Assembly (NCBI GenBank): GCA_949935795.1
Contig: CATLFX010000004.1
Coordinates: 1 to 64,000, forward strand
Direction: 5' to 3'
DNA length: 64,000 nucleotides
From: an uncultured Oscillospiraceae bacterium
GTDB lineage: Bacteria > Bacillota > Clostridia > Oscillospirales > Oscillospiraceae
Position 1 is the first letter of the stretch. Every line of letters starts with the position of its first letter. Under the pieces are notes generated by a model that was not told the origin of the DNA, searched no databases, and was given only the letters and a program-made list of their open reading frames with translations. This document shows, one piece after another, positions 54,762 through 63,796 of this stretch. Both the position numbers and the translations under genes were made by a program.

Positions 54762-54862
54762 GGCAGCGGGATGCGGAACACGCACTGCGGGGGTGATTCC
54801 CTTCGTCCGGCGGACAACTCCCCGTCCCGCCGGCACTTTTACACGCGCGCTCCTACTCTGCC
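54762..54862 (-). promoter_or_regulatory. THF (tetrahydrofolate) riboswitch-like leader of folT
   Basis: Minus strand GGCAGAGTAGGAGCGCGCGTGTAAAAGTGCCGGCGGGACGGGGAGTTGTCCGCCGGACGAAGGGAATCACCCCCGCAGTGCGTGTTCCGCATCCCGCTGCC; GAGTAG/AAGTG/ACGAAGG/GCATCCCGC blocks closed by GGCAG/CTGCC. Confidence 0.75.
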
Positions 54863-54986
54863 TCTTGGGGATAGTTTACCCCATCGGCGGGCAGATTGCA
54901 AGGGGGATTTTGGGAAAGCGCGTCCTTTCTTAAATGGAATTTAATCATTTTCCCTCTTGCGGCTTAATCGGCTTATCTGGTAACAT

Positions 54987-55170
54987 GAGAAGCGTGGAGC
55001 CGTCGTGAGCAGCGCGGATGGACTGGAGCGAAGGCAAAAGCCCAGCCGCCGCAGAGCGGAGGCGGATTTTGCCTGAGTCGGAGGGCGCTGTGTGCCGGTG
55101 GCACACGTCCAGCGCCGACCGAGCCGAAGGCGAGACAGCCGCGCGTCGCGAACAGGCGGAACGTGACAAC
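54987..55170 (+). repeat. Leader palindrome element, copy A (upstream of response regulator)
   Basis: GAGAAGCG...AGGCAAAAGCCCAGCCGCCGCAGAGCGGAGGCGGATTTTGCCTGAGTCGGA...CGTGACAAC; homologous to 32320-32449. Confidence 0.7.
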
Positions 55171-55194
55171 AGAGGGAGCAAGGGGGAATACGCC

Positions 55195-55899
55195 ATGTAC
55201 ACGGTGCTCATCTGCGACGACGACAAGGACATCGTCTCGGCGCTTGAGATTTACCTCACCAGCGAGGGCTATAAAACGGTGTCCGCCTACAACGGGGAGG
55301 AGGCCATCCGGGCGGTGAACGAGGGGAACATCGACCTGATCCTGATGGATATCATGATGCCCCAGCTGGACGGCATCCGGGCCACCGCCCGCCTGCGGGA
55401 GTCCGGCGGCAACATCCCCATCATCCTGCTCACCGCAAAGAGCGAGGACACGGACAAGGTGCTGGGGCTGAACATCGGCGCGGACGACTATATCACCAAG
55501 CCCTTCAACCCCATCGAGGTGCTGGCCCGGGTGAAGAGCCAGCTGCGGCGGTACACCACCCTGGGAGGCAAAGCGACGCCCCAGGAGGCGGACGGAACCC
55601 TGCGCAACGGTTCCATCGTCATGGACGACGAGGCCAAGTCGGTGACGGTGGACGGCGAGGCGGTGAGCCTCACCCCCATCGAGTACAACATCCTGCGCCT
55701 GCTGATGAAGAACCTGGGCCGGGTGTACTCCACCGCCCAGATCTACGAGCAGGTGTGGAACGACCCCGCCCTGGGGAGCGAAAACACGGTGGCCGTCCAC
55801 ATCCGGCACCTGCGGGAGAAGATCGAGATCGACCCCGCCAACCCCCGGTATTTGAAGGTCGTGTGGGGCCTGGGCTATAAGATGGAGAAAATGCAATGA
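55195..55899 (+). CDS. OmpR-family response regulator
   Basis: MYTVLICDDDKDIVSALEIYLTSEGY...LILMDIMMPQLDGI...YITKPFNPIEVLARV plus wHTH. Confidence 0.96.
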   Translation: MYTVLICDDDKDIVSALEIYLTSEGYKTVSAYNGEEAIRAVNEGNIDLILMDIMMPQLDGIRATARLRESGGNIPIILLTAKSEDTDKVLGLNIGADDYITKPFNPIEVLARVKSQLRRYTTLGGKATPQEADGTLRNGSIVMDDEAKSVTVDGEAVSLTPIEYNILRLLMKNLGRVYSTAQIYEQVWNDPALGSENTVAVHIRHLREKIEIDPANPRYLKVVWGLGYKMEKMQ

Positions 55900-58268
55900 A
55901 GTGGCGGGAAAGTTTATCGGTGAAGGCCCTGGCCTTCACCGCGGCTGTGGCGGCGTTTACCGCCACAGCCATCATGGGCTGGTATCAGCTGGCCAATTTT
56001 GACGCGCTGTGGGGCGGCAGCTTTTACGGCTACGACGGGGAGCTGGGGGGCTACACCCGGACTTATCTGGTGCGGCAGGACTATTTTATGGTGCGTTATC
56101 TGGTGGATCTGAAGGACAAACAGGCGGCGGGGGAGGGGCTGGACCTGTCGGAGCGGCGGGCCATTGAGCGGTATGAGGCGGAGTTTGACGCCGGGGCCAC
56201 CAACCTGCGCTGGCAGCTGCTGGACAACGACGGCAAGGTGATCTACGGCAACACCCAGGAGGACGGCGCCCAGGCGGACATTGCCTACGAGGTGGATTAC
56301 CGCCGGGGCGGGTATCGGACTCAGAGCGTCGACGCTGATTGGGGGTACTTTGACCCGGAATACCCGTCCAGCGCCGTGAATGCGGGGGACTATACCAGTG
56401 TGTGCTATAGTTCCAGCTGGCGGGACCTGCTGCCTATATGGGTGGAGAGGCTGAACGAGCCGGATACGGAGGACGCAGGGCGGTACGAGGTGACGAACAG
56501 CAATGGCGACCTTGTCGTCGTGGCGGAAGACCAGGTGCTGACGGACGAGAACGGTGATACCAAGGTGCTGCGGGTGATAGATGCGGAGGGCGATCTTTAT
56601 ATTTTCTATCCCACCGTCCGAGCCTGCCTGGAGGCCAACCAGTTTGGCTATATCTTCGATCCGCACGGCCTGGAGTGGGGACTGACCCCGGAGGCCGCCG
56701 CCGAGTCGGAGGCGAGAAACGCCAGCCTGATCCTGTGGGTGGACGACGCCCTGCGGGTGGACGATCAATACCGCAAGGCGGCCGATCAGCTGGCCCACTG
56801 GCAGGCGGACCGGGAGTGGTTCCTGGCAGGCACCATCGTGCTGGGAACGCTGGGCCTGCTGCTGACGGTGTACCTGTGCTGCGGCGCGGGCCACAAGCGG
56901 GAGGTGGAGGGGATCTACCTCAACTGGTTCCACCGGGTCCCCGGCGATGTGCTGCTGGCCCTGCTGTTGCTGGGCGGCGTGGGCTCGGTGGGGCTTGGGG
57001 TGGCCATTGTGGCCGACGCCTATGGGGACGCGCCCATGTTCATGCAGCTCATCGGCGTGGGGCTGGGGGTGGCCTTCGCGGCGGCCATGGGGCTGGCGGC
57101 GCTGGTGACGGTGTGCGCCCGGGCCAAGGCCCACACCCTGCTGCGCGACACCTGGACCTGGAAGCTGTGCGCCTGGTGCTGGAAGCTGTTTTTGAGGCTT
57201 TGGGGCTGGTGCTGGGAGCTGTTTCGGACCGTGGGGCGGGCCGTCCAGGCCGTCCCCCTCATCTGGAAGGCGGTGATAGGCTGTATGGCGTACCCGATCT
57301 TCACATTGGCGACCATCCGGTGGGCCGCCGGGCCATGGCTGCTGGGGACCTTTGCGGCGGCGGCCTACCTGTGCACCTGGGCCTACCAGTGGAAGCGCAT
57401 CCGCCGCGGCACCCAGGAGATTATCGGCGGAAACCCCAGCTACCACATCGACACCAACCGGATGCTCCCCGATTTGAAGAGCCACGCCGACGAGCTGAAC
57501 AACCTGGGCCACGCCATCTCTACGGCGGTGGATGAGCGGATGAAGAGCGAGCACTTCAAGGCGGAGCTCATCACCAACGTGTCCCACGATCTGAAAACGC
57601 CGCTGACCTCCATCATCAACTACGTGGACCTGCTGAAAAAGGTGGAGATCAGCGACCCCAAGGCCCAGGAGTATATCGAGGTGCTGGACCGCAAGAGCCA
57701 GCGCTTGAAAAAGCTGACGGAGGACCTGGTGGAGGCGTCCAAGGCATCCACCGGCAACCTGACGGTGAACTGGGAGCGGCTGGACTGGGCCCAGCTCACC
57801 GACCAGGCCCTGGCCGAGACCGGGGAGCGGCTGGAGGCTCAGAAGCTGACGGTGGTGCGCTCCCTGCCCGAGGAGCCCATGTGGGTGGAGGCGGACGGGC
57901 GGCACCTGTGGCGGGTGCTGGACAATCTGCTGACTAACTGCGCCAAGTACGCCCTGCCCGGCACCCGGGTGTACGTGGACCTGCGGCGCAGCGGGGACTG
58001 GGCGGTGCTGTCGGTGAAGAACATCTCCCGGGACCCGCTGGACATCCCGGCGGAGCGGCTCATGGAGCGGTTCGTCCGGGGCGACGAGTCCCGCAACCAG
58101 GCGGGCAGCGGCCTGGGGCTGTCCATCGCCCAGTCGCTGACCGAGCTCCAGCACGGCAGGTTCGAGATCAGCATTGACGGCGACCTGTTCAAGGCCATCG
58201 TCACCCTGCCCCTTGCGGGGGAGCGGCCGGAGGACCCCATCCAATTGTTCCTGTCTCCGAAAACCTGA
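55896..58268 (+). CDS. Membrane sensor histidine kinase
   Basis: ELITNVSHDLKTPLTSIINYVDLLK, SGLGLSIAQSL; several TM segments; overlaps the response regulator stop. Confidence 0.95.
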   Translation: MKWRESLSVKALAFTAAVAAFTATAIMGWYQLANFDALWGGSFYGYDGELGGYTRTYLVRQDYFMVRYLVDLKDKQAAGEGLDLSERRAIERYEAEFDAGATNLRWQLLDNDGKVIYGNTQEDGAQADIAYEVDYRRGGYRTQSVDADWGYFDPEYPSSAVNAGDYTSVCYSSSWRDLLPIWVERLNEPDTEDAGRYEVTNSNGDLVVVAEDQVLTDENGDTKVLRVIDAEGDLYIFYPTVRACLEANQFGYIFDPHGLEWGLTPEAAAESEARNASLILWVDDALRVDDQYRKAADQLAHWQADREWFLAGTIVLGTLGLLLTVYLCCGAGHKREVEGIYLNWFHRVPGDVLLALLLLGGVGSVGLGVAIVADAYGDAPMFMQLIGVGLGVAFAAAMGLAALVTVCARAKAHTLLRDTWTWKLCAWCWKLFLRLWGWCWELFRTVGRAVQAVPLIWKAVIGCMAYPIFTLATIRWAAGPWLLGTFAAAAYLCTWAYQWKRIRRGTQEIIGGNPSYHIDTNRMLPDLKSHADELNNLGHAISTAVDERMKSEHFKAELITNVSHDLKTPLTSIINYVDLLKKVEISDPKAQEYIEVLDRKSQRLKKLTEDLVEASKASTGNLTVNWERLDWAQLTDQALAETGERLEAQKLTVVRSLPEEPMWVEADGRHLWRVLDNLLTNCAKYALPGTRVYVDLRRSGDWAVLSVKNISRDPLDIPAERLMERFVRGDESRNQAGSGLGLSIAQSLTELQHGRFEISIDGDLFKAIVTLPLAGERPEDPIQLFLSPKT

Positions 58269-58272
58269 AACG

Positions 58273-58304
58273 AAGCGCCCCCGGCTCTCGCCGGGGGCGC
58301 TTTT
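58273..58304. terminator. Bidirectional terminator
   Basis: AAGCGCCCCCGGC-TCTC-GCCGGGGGCGCTT between convergent genes. Confidence 0.88.
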
Positions 58305-58310
58305 GACGCG

Positions 58311-59474
58311 CTACCGCTCCATCAGCTCCACCACCGTCCGGGCGTACAGCCGGGCGGCGGTGATGGCCTCCTGGAGGGTGTTGCCGTGGGTGCCCACCTC
58401 GACCAAAAGCATCCCGGTGGACAGGTGCTGGTTGAACCGGGTGGGCCGGAGCACCAGGGGCCGGGCCAGGGTGGACCACTTGTCCGCGATGGCCGACTGG
58501 ATGGACAGGGCCAGCGCCAGATTTACCTTCCAGTTGGGGTGGACCTGTCCGGTGGCGTCGCTGCCCATCACCATCATCACCTGGGCGCAGTCGTCCACCG
58601 TCCCCGCCACCACTTTATAGATGGTGCCGTCGCTGGCCACCAGGGCGTCCCGGTGGACGTCCAGCACCAGCACGATGGAGGGGTACTTTTTCAGGTTTTC
58701 CGCCACCCCCTGCACCGAGCGGTTGTAGGCGTCGTTGTAGCTGGGGTAGTCGTACAGGGTGGTGTCGTGGACCACGCCGATGCCCGCCGCCTCGAACACC
58801 GCCTTCATCTCCTCCCCCACCCGGACCATGTTTTGAGTGGTGTCCAGGGTGCGGTGGTCGCCGCTGGGCTCGTACACGTCGGTCCCCGCCATGGTGTAGG
58901 ACTCGGTGGCGTGGGAGTGGTAAATGAGCACCTTGGGGCCCTCCCCGGCGGCGGACAGCCGGGGGGCGTTTTCCAGGAGGGCGGGGATGTCCACGGTGTA
59001 GTCCGTGTGGTTGTAGATGGACACGTTCCCCGATGTGATGTACTTGGCGGAGGACCCGGCCACCATGGTCTTGGGGATGATGCCCTCGGGGGTCTGGGCG
59101 GAGGGGGCGGGGGAGCTGCTGGGCTCCTCGTCCTCTCCCGGGGGGTCCAGCTCCAGCAGGTCGCCGGGTTCAGAGGGGGGCGGGGCGCTCTGCTTGGGCT
59201 CCGGGGAGGACAGCACGCCCCCCAGCAGGGAGGACTGGGCCAGCACCATCCTGTCCCAGCGGGACAGGCCGTCCCCCTGCTCCTCCAGCCCCAGCTCCGC
59301 CGACAGCAGGGCCAGGGACACCTGGGCGCTGCCCGCCCACTCCCGGAGCTGGTCCAGGGCGGCGGCGGGGTCGCCCACCAGCCAGGCCAGCCACACCGCC
59401 AGCGTCCCCACCAGCACCGCCGCCCCGGTCCGCAGTCCCCGGACCCAGGGCCGGGTTGTCCTTTTCTTTCGCAT
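58311..59474 (-). CDS. spoIIP: Stage II sporulation protein P
   Basis: KVLIYHSHATESYTMAG, GIGVVHDTTLYDYPSYNDAYNRSVQGVAENLKKYPSIVLVLDVHRDAL. Confidence 0.95.
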   Translation of the reverse strand: MRKKRTTRPWVRGLRTGAAVLVGTLAVWLAWLVGDPAAALDQLREWAGSAQVSLALLSAELGLEEQGDGLSRWDRMVLAQSSLLGGVLSSPEPKQSAPPPSEPGDLLELDPPGEDEEPSSSPAPSAQTPEGIIPKTMVAGSSAKYITSGNVSIYNHTDYTVDIPALLENAPRLSAAGEGPKVLIYHSHATESYTMAGTDVYEPSGDHRTLDTTQNMVRVGEEMKAVFEAAGIGVVHDTTLYDYPSYNDAYNRSVQGVAENLKKYPSIVLVLDVHRDALVASDGTIYKVVAGTVDDCAQVMMVMGSDATGQVHPNWKVNLALALSIQSAIADKWSTLARPLVLRPTRFNQHLSTGMLLVEVGTHGNTLQEAITAARLYARTVVELMER

Positions 59475-59538
59475 ACGCTTTCACCTCCCTGCATTGTATG
59501 CGGGGGAATATGGGAAAAGAACGTCCGGCGATTGCCTC

Positions 59539-59567
59539 TTGACAGAGAAAGCAGATAGAGTTATGCT
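59539..59567 (+). promoter_or_regulatory. Sigma70 promoter of abrB-ABC operon
   Basis: TTGACA-17 nt-TATGCT. Confidence 0.75.
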
Positions 59568-59602
59568 AAGTGGGAAAAGTATAACTGATAGGAGGAGTTG
59601 CC

Positions 59603-59848
59603 GTGAAGCTGAAATTACCCAGGGATCAGTTTCTCTCCACCGTCCGGGTGGGGGACAAGGGCCAGATCGTCATTCCCAAGGAGGTGCGGGAGCTGTTCGA
59701 GATCGAGCCGGGGGACAACCTGCTGCTGATGGCGGACAAGAAAAAGGGTATCGCCATCGTGGCCTTCGACGGCATGATCGACTTTATGGACGAGTCCATC
59801 CGGCAGGCCCGGAAGGCTCAGGAGGAGCAGAAGGAGGGGCAGAAGTGA
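59603..59848 (+). CDS. AbrB/MazE/SpoVT-family transcriptional regulator
   Basis: FLSTVRVGDKGQIVIPKEVRELFEIEPGDNLLLMADKKKGIAIV. Confidence 0.95.
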   Translation: MKLKLPRDQFLSTVRVGDKGQIVIPKEVRELFEIEPGDNLLLMADKKKGIAIVAFDGMIDFMDESIRQARKAQEEQKEGQK

Positions 59849-60564
59849 ACGCCATTGAAATTTTGGGCCTCACCAAGGAGTACGGGGGCCGCAGGGTGGT
59901 GGATAAGCTGGAGCTGTCCATTCCGGCGGGGGAGCTGTTCGCCCTGCTGGGGGTCAACGGGGCGGGGAAGTCCACGACGATCAAAATGCTGTCCTGCCTC
60001 ACCGTCCCCACCGAAGGGGACGCCCAGCTGATGGGTCACAGCGTCCGCCGGGACGGCCACGCCGCCAAGGAGATTTTGGCGGTCTCCCCCCAGGAGACGG
60101 CCATCGCCCCCAATCTCACGGCGCTGGAGAACCTGGAGCTGATGGCGGGGGTCTACGGCCGGTCCAGGGAGCGGGTGGACCAGGTGATGGAGCGGCTTGA
60201 CCTGGCCCGGTGGGCCAAGGCCCGGGCCAGGACCCTGTCCGGCGGCTGGCAGCGGCGGCTGTCCATCGCCATGGCCCTGGTGTCCCAGCCGGAGGTGCTG
60301 TTCCTGGATGAACCCACCCTGGGGCTGGACGTGCTGGCCCGCCGGGAGCTGTGGGGCGTCATCCGGGGCCTCAAGGGGCACACCACCATCATTTTGACCA
60401 CCCACTACCTGGAGGAGGCGGAGGCCCTGGCCGACCGGGTGGGGGTGATGAACCAGGGCCGCCTCCGGGCGGTGGGGACGGCGGAGGAGCTGAAGGCCCT
60501 GGCGGGCTGCGACAGCTTCGAGGACGCCTTTGTGGCACTGGCGGGAGAGGGGGCGGCGTCATGA
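59845..60564 (+). CDS. ABC transporter ATP-binding protein
   Basis: GTG start overlapping abrB stop; LLGVNGAGKSTTIKMLSCL, LSGGWQRRLSIAMALVSQPEVLFLDEPTLGLD. Confidence 0.95.
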   Translation: MNAIEILGLTKEYGGRRVVDKLELSIPAGELFALLGVNGAGKSTTIKMLSCLTVPTEGDAQLMGHSVRRDGHAAKEILAVSPQETAIAPNLTALENLELMAGVYGRSRERVDQVMERLDLARWAKARARTLSGGWQRRLSIAMALVSQPEVLFLDEPTLGLDVLARRELWGVIRGLKGHTTIILTTHYLEEAEALADRVGVMNQGRLRAVGTAEELKALAGCDSFEDAFVALAGEGAAS

Positions 60565-61292
60565 GAATGCGGGCTTTTGCCAAGCGGAACCTCAAGGAGC
60601 TGCTCCGGGACCCCCTGACCCTGTTTTTCGGGCTGGGCTTCCCCCTGGTCCTGCTGGTGTTGATGAACGTGATTCAGCGCAATGTCCCGGTACACATTTT
60701 CGAGCTGGACACCCTGGCCCCGGGCATCGCCCTGTTCGGGCTGACCTTTATGGCGCTGTTCTCCGGGCTGCTGCTGGCCAAGGACCGCTCCTCCGCTTTT
60801 CTGGCCCGGCTGGCGGCCTCCCCCATGACCGCCGCCGACTTCCTGCTGGGCTACCTGCTGCCCATGCTGCCCATGGCGGCGGGACAGACCGCCATCTGCC
60901 TGGGGGCGGCGGTGGCCCTGGGCCTGCCCCTGAGCTGGAATCTCCCGGCGGTGGTCCTCTCCCTGATCCCGTCGGCCCTGCTGTTCATCGCTCTGGGCCT
61001 GCTGTGCGGCGCCCTGTTCAACGACAAGCAGGTGGGCGGCATGTGCGGGGCCATTCTGACCAACGTCACCGCCTGGCTGGCGGGGATCTGGTTCGACCTG
61101 TCCCTGATCGGCGGGCCTTTCCAGGCCGTGGCTTACGCGCTCCCCTTCGTCCACGGCGTGGAGGGGGCCAAGGCCGCCCTGGCCGGGGACTGGACCGCCC
61201 TGCCCGGACATCTGCTTTGGGTGTCCCTTTGGGCGGCGGCGGTGCTGGGGCTGGCCGTGGGGCTGTTCCGGCGGCGGCTGGTGGAGCGGTAA
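60561..61292 (+). CDS. ABC-2 type transporter permease
   Basis: MRMRAFAKRNLKELLRDPLTLFFGLGFPLVLLVLMNVI; six TM-like segments. Confidence 0.93.
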   Translation: MRMRAFAKRNLKELLRDPLTLFFGLGFPLVLLVLMNVIQRNVPVHIFELDTLAPGIALFGLTFMALFSGLLLAKDRSSAFLARLAASPMTAADFLLGYLLPMLPMAAGQTAICLGAAVALGLPLSWNLPAVVLSLIPSALLFIALGLLCGALFNDKQVGGMCGAILTNVTAWLAGIWFDLSLIGGPFQAVAYALPFVHGVEGAKAALAGDWTALPGHLLWVSLWAAAVLGLAVGLFRRRLVER

Positions 61293-61424
61293 TTTAAATG
61301 AGCAGGGGACACATTCAGACTTGAAATTTCCCCCGGCCTGTGCTAGTATGGAGGACACAAGCGGGGGAGCGAAAGCCTTGCGGCTGGCGGGTTTCAGCCT
61401 CTCCTGAAGGAAAGGTGAGGTCTT

Positions 61425-61922
61425 ATGGGTTTCTTTGGAATGCAGAAGGTGGACGCTCCGGCGGAGGTTCCGGCCGTTCCCCAGGAGGAGCCGGTGAGCG
61501 CCCCCGCGCCTGCCCGGGCGGGCAGCACGATCATCGCCCAGGGCATTACATTTACCGGCACCATCCGGGGTGAGGGCGTGATCCAGGTGGAAGGCGTCGT
61601 GGAGGGCGAGTTTGACATGACCGGCGCGGTGGTCGTGGCGGAGTCCGGCCTGATCCGGGGTCCCGTGGCGGCTGACGTGGTCCGGGTGGCGGGCCGGGTG
61701 GAGGGCAATGTCCACGCCCGGGAGCACATGCGGCTGGAGTCCTCCGGCAGCCTGGACGGCGACGTGACCACCGCCTCCCTGGTGGTGGAGGACGGCGGCA
61801 TCCTCAACGGCCGGTGCACCACTGTGAAGCCTCAGCCCGCCCTGGAGCCCGATCTGGGGAAGGTTTCCGGGGGCGGCGCCCTGGAATTCGGCCCGGAGTT
61901 CGAGCTGGACGAGGAGAACTGA
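61425..61922 (+). CDS. Bactofilin family polymer-forming protein
   Basis: GSTIIAQGITFTGTIRGEGVIQVEGVVEGEFDMTGAVVVAESGLIRGPVAADVVRVAGRVEGNVHARE. Confidence 0.94.
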   Translation: MGFFGMQKVDAPAEVPAVPQEEPVSAPAPARAGSTIIAQGITFTGTIRGEGVIQVEGVVEGEFDMTGAVVVAESGLIRGPVAADVVRVAGRVEGNVHAREHMRLESSGSLDGDVTTASLVVEDGGILNGRCTTVKPQPALEPDLGKVSGGGALEFGPEFELDEEN

Positions 61923-61969
61923 GGGGACCCTGCACCTGAAAGACCGGGTTTCCAGCGCCATTGATAGAG

Positions 61970-62001
61970 AAAGGCCGCGGCTGAACAGCCGCGGCCTTTC
62001 T
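61970..62001 (+). terminator. Intrinsic terminator of bactofilin gene
   Basis: AAAGGCCGCGGCT-GAAC-AGCCGCGGCCTTT. Confidence 0.8.
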
Positions 62002-62126
62002 GCGCAGGCGGGCGGTTCCCGGGGCTGGAAAATGTATTTGCCCGGGCGGGGAAATGGGGATTGCTTTCCCCTCCCGCAGCGTGTATAATATTAAAATAAT
62101 GTTTGGAACACAGGAGGAACCCGGCT

Positions 62127-62609
62127 ATGAAAAATCTGCTCCAGCTTTTGGAGGATGACTCCACCCTGACCCACGCCCAATTGGCGGCTATGACCGGCAT
62201 GACGGAGGCCGAGGTGTCGGCGGCGGTGGCGCAATATGAGAAGGACCACATCATTCTGGGCTACAAGACCATTGTGGACTGGGACCGCACCCAGCAGGAG
62301 TCGGTGACCGCCCTCATCGAGGTGAGCGTCACCCCCCAGCGGGGGGAGGGCTTCGACCGGGTGGCCCAGCGCATCTACCAGTACGACGAGGTGGAGTCCC
62401 TCTACCTCATGTCCGGCGGGGCCTACGACATGACGGTGACCATCTCCGGGCGCACTTTGAAGGAGGTGGCCCAGTTTGTGGGGGAGAAGCTGGCCCCCAT
62501 CGAGGGGGTCACCGGCACCGCCACCCACTTTATCCTGAAAAAGTACAAGGAAAAGCACCTGATCTTCCCCGTGCAGGAGGTCCAGGAGGAAAGGTTCGTG
62601 TTTGAATGA
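62127..62609 (+). CDS. Lrp/AsnC family transcriptional regulator
   Basis: LTHAQLAAMTGMTEAEVSAAVAQYEKDHIILGYKTIVDW plus RAM-domain-like C-terminus. Confidence 0.93.
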   Translation: MKNLLQLLEDDSTLTHAQLAAMTGMTEAEVSAAVAQYEKDHIILGYKTIVDWDRTQQESVTALIEVSVTPQRGEGFDRVAQRIYQYDEVESLYLMSGGAYDMTVTISGRTLKEVAQFVGEKLAPIEGVTGTATHFILKKYKEKHLIFPVQEVQEERFVFE

Positions 62610-63778
62610 TGGACTACAGCAAAGTTATGTGCCGGCGGGTGCAGGACATCCAGCCCTCCGGCATCCGGAAATACTTCGACCTGCTCCAGGGCATGGAGGG
62701 GGGCATCTCCCTGGGCATCGGGGAGCCCGATTTCCCCACCCCCTGGCACATCCGGGACGCGGGCATCTACTCGTTAGAGAAGGGCTTCACCAAGTACACC
62801 CCCAACGCGGGCCTGTCCGACCTGCGGGCCGCCATCTCCCGGTACTTGAAGCGCCGCTTCGACCTGGAATACGCCCCGGTGGGCCAGGTTCTGGTCACCG
62901 TGGGGGGCAGCGAGGGGCTGGACCTCACCTTCCGGGTCCTGCTGGAGCCGGGGGACGAGGTGATTATCCCCACCCCCTCCTTCGTGTGCTACGGCCCCCT
63001 GGTGTCCATGGCCCACGGCGTGCCCGTGCTGGTGGAGACCAAGGCGGAGCACGAGTTCCGCCTCACCCCCGATGAGCTGCGGGCCGCCATCACCCCCCGC
63101 ACCAAGGCGCTGGTGCTGCCCTTCCCCTGCAACCCCACCGGGGGCGTCATGGGCCGGGAGGACCTGGAGGCCCTGGCGGACGTGCTCCGGGGCACCGGCA
63201 TCATGGTGATTTCCGACGAGATTTACGCCGAGCTGACCTACGGCGGGCGGCACGTGTCCATGGCCAACCTGCCCGACATGGCGGAGCGCACCGTGGTGGT
63301 CAACGGTTTCTCCAAGGCCTACTCCATGACGGGCTGGCGGCTGGGCTACGTGTGCGGGCCCAAGCCCCTCATCGGCGCCATGACCAAGCTCCACCAGTAC
63401 GGCATCATGTCCGCCCCCACCACCAGCCAGTACGCCGCCATCGAGGCCCTGGACCACGGCGACGGCGATATCGACGCCATGCGGGAGGAGTACGACGGCC
63501 GCCGCCGGTTCCTGGTGGACGGCTTCCGCAAGCTGGGGCTGAGCTGCTTCGAGCCCCTGGGGGCCTTCTACACCTTCCCCTGCATCAAGTCCACGGGGCT
63601 CACCAGCGAGCAGTTTGCCGACCGCTTCCTGGCCGAGCAGAAGGTGGCCGTGATCCCCGGCCCCGCCTTCGGCCCCGGCGGGGAGGGGTATGTCCGGGCC
63701 TGTTACGCCGCCTCCATGCGGGACCTGGCGGAGGCGCTGAACCGGCTGGAGAAATTCTTGAACAGCCTGAAGGCCTGA
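62606..63778 (+). CDS. PLP-dependent aminotransferase class I
   Basis: SLGIGEPDFPTPWHIRDAG, NPTGGVMGREDLEALADV, VVNGFSKAYSMTGWRLGYVCGP. Confidence 0.96.
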   Translation: MMDYSKVMCRRVQDIQPSGIRKYFDLLQGMEGGISLGIGEPDFPTPWHIRDAGIYSLEKGFTKYTPNAGLSDLRAAISRYLKRRFDLEYAPVGQVLVTVGGSEGLDLTFRVLLEPGDEVIIPTPSFVCYGPLVSMAHGVPVLVETKAEHEFRLTPDELRAAITPRTKALVLPFPCNPTGGVMGREDLEALADVLRGTGIMVISDEIYAELTYGGRHVSMANLPDMAERTVVVNGFSKAYSMTGWRLGYVCGPKPLIGAMTKLHQYGIMSAPTTSQYAAIEALDHGDGDIDAMREEYDGRRRFLVDGFRKLGLSCFEPLGAFYTFPCIKSTGLTSEQFADRFLAEQKVAVIPGPAFGPGGEGYVRACYAASMRDLAEALNRLEKFLNSLKA

Positions 63779-63796
63779 GAGAAAGGAAGCGTTGTT

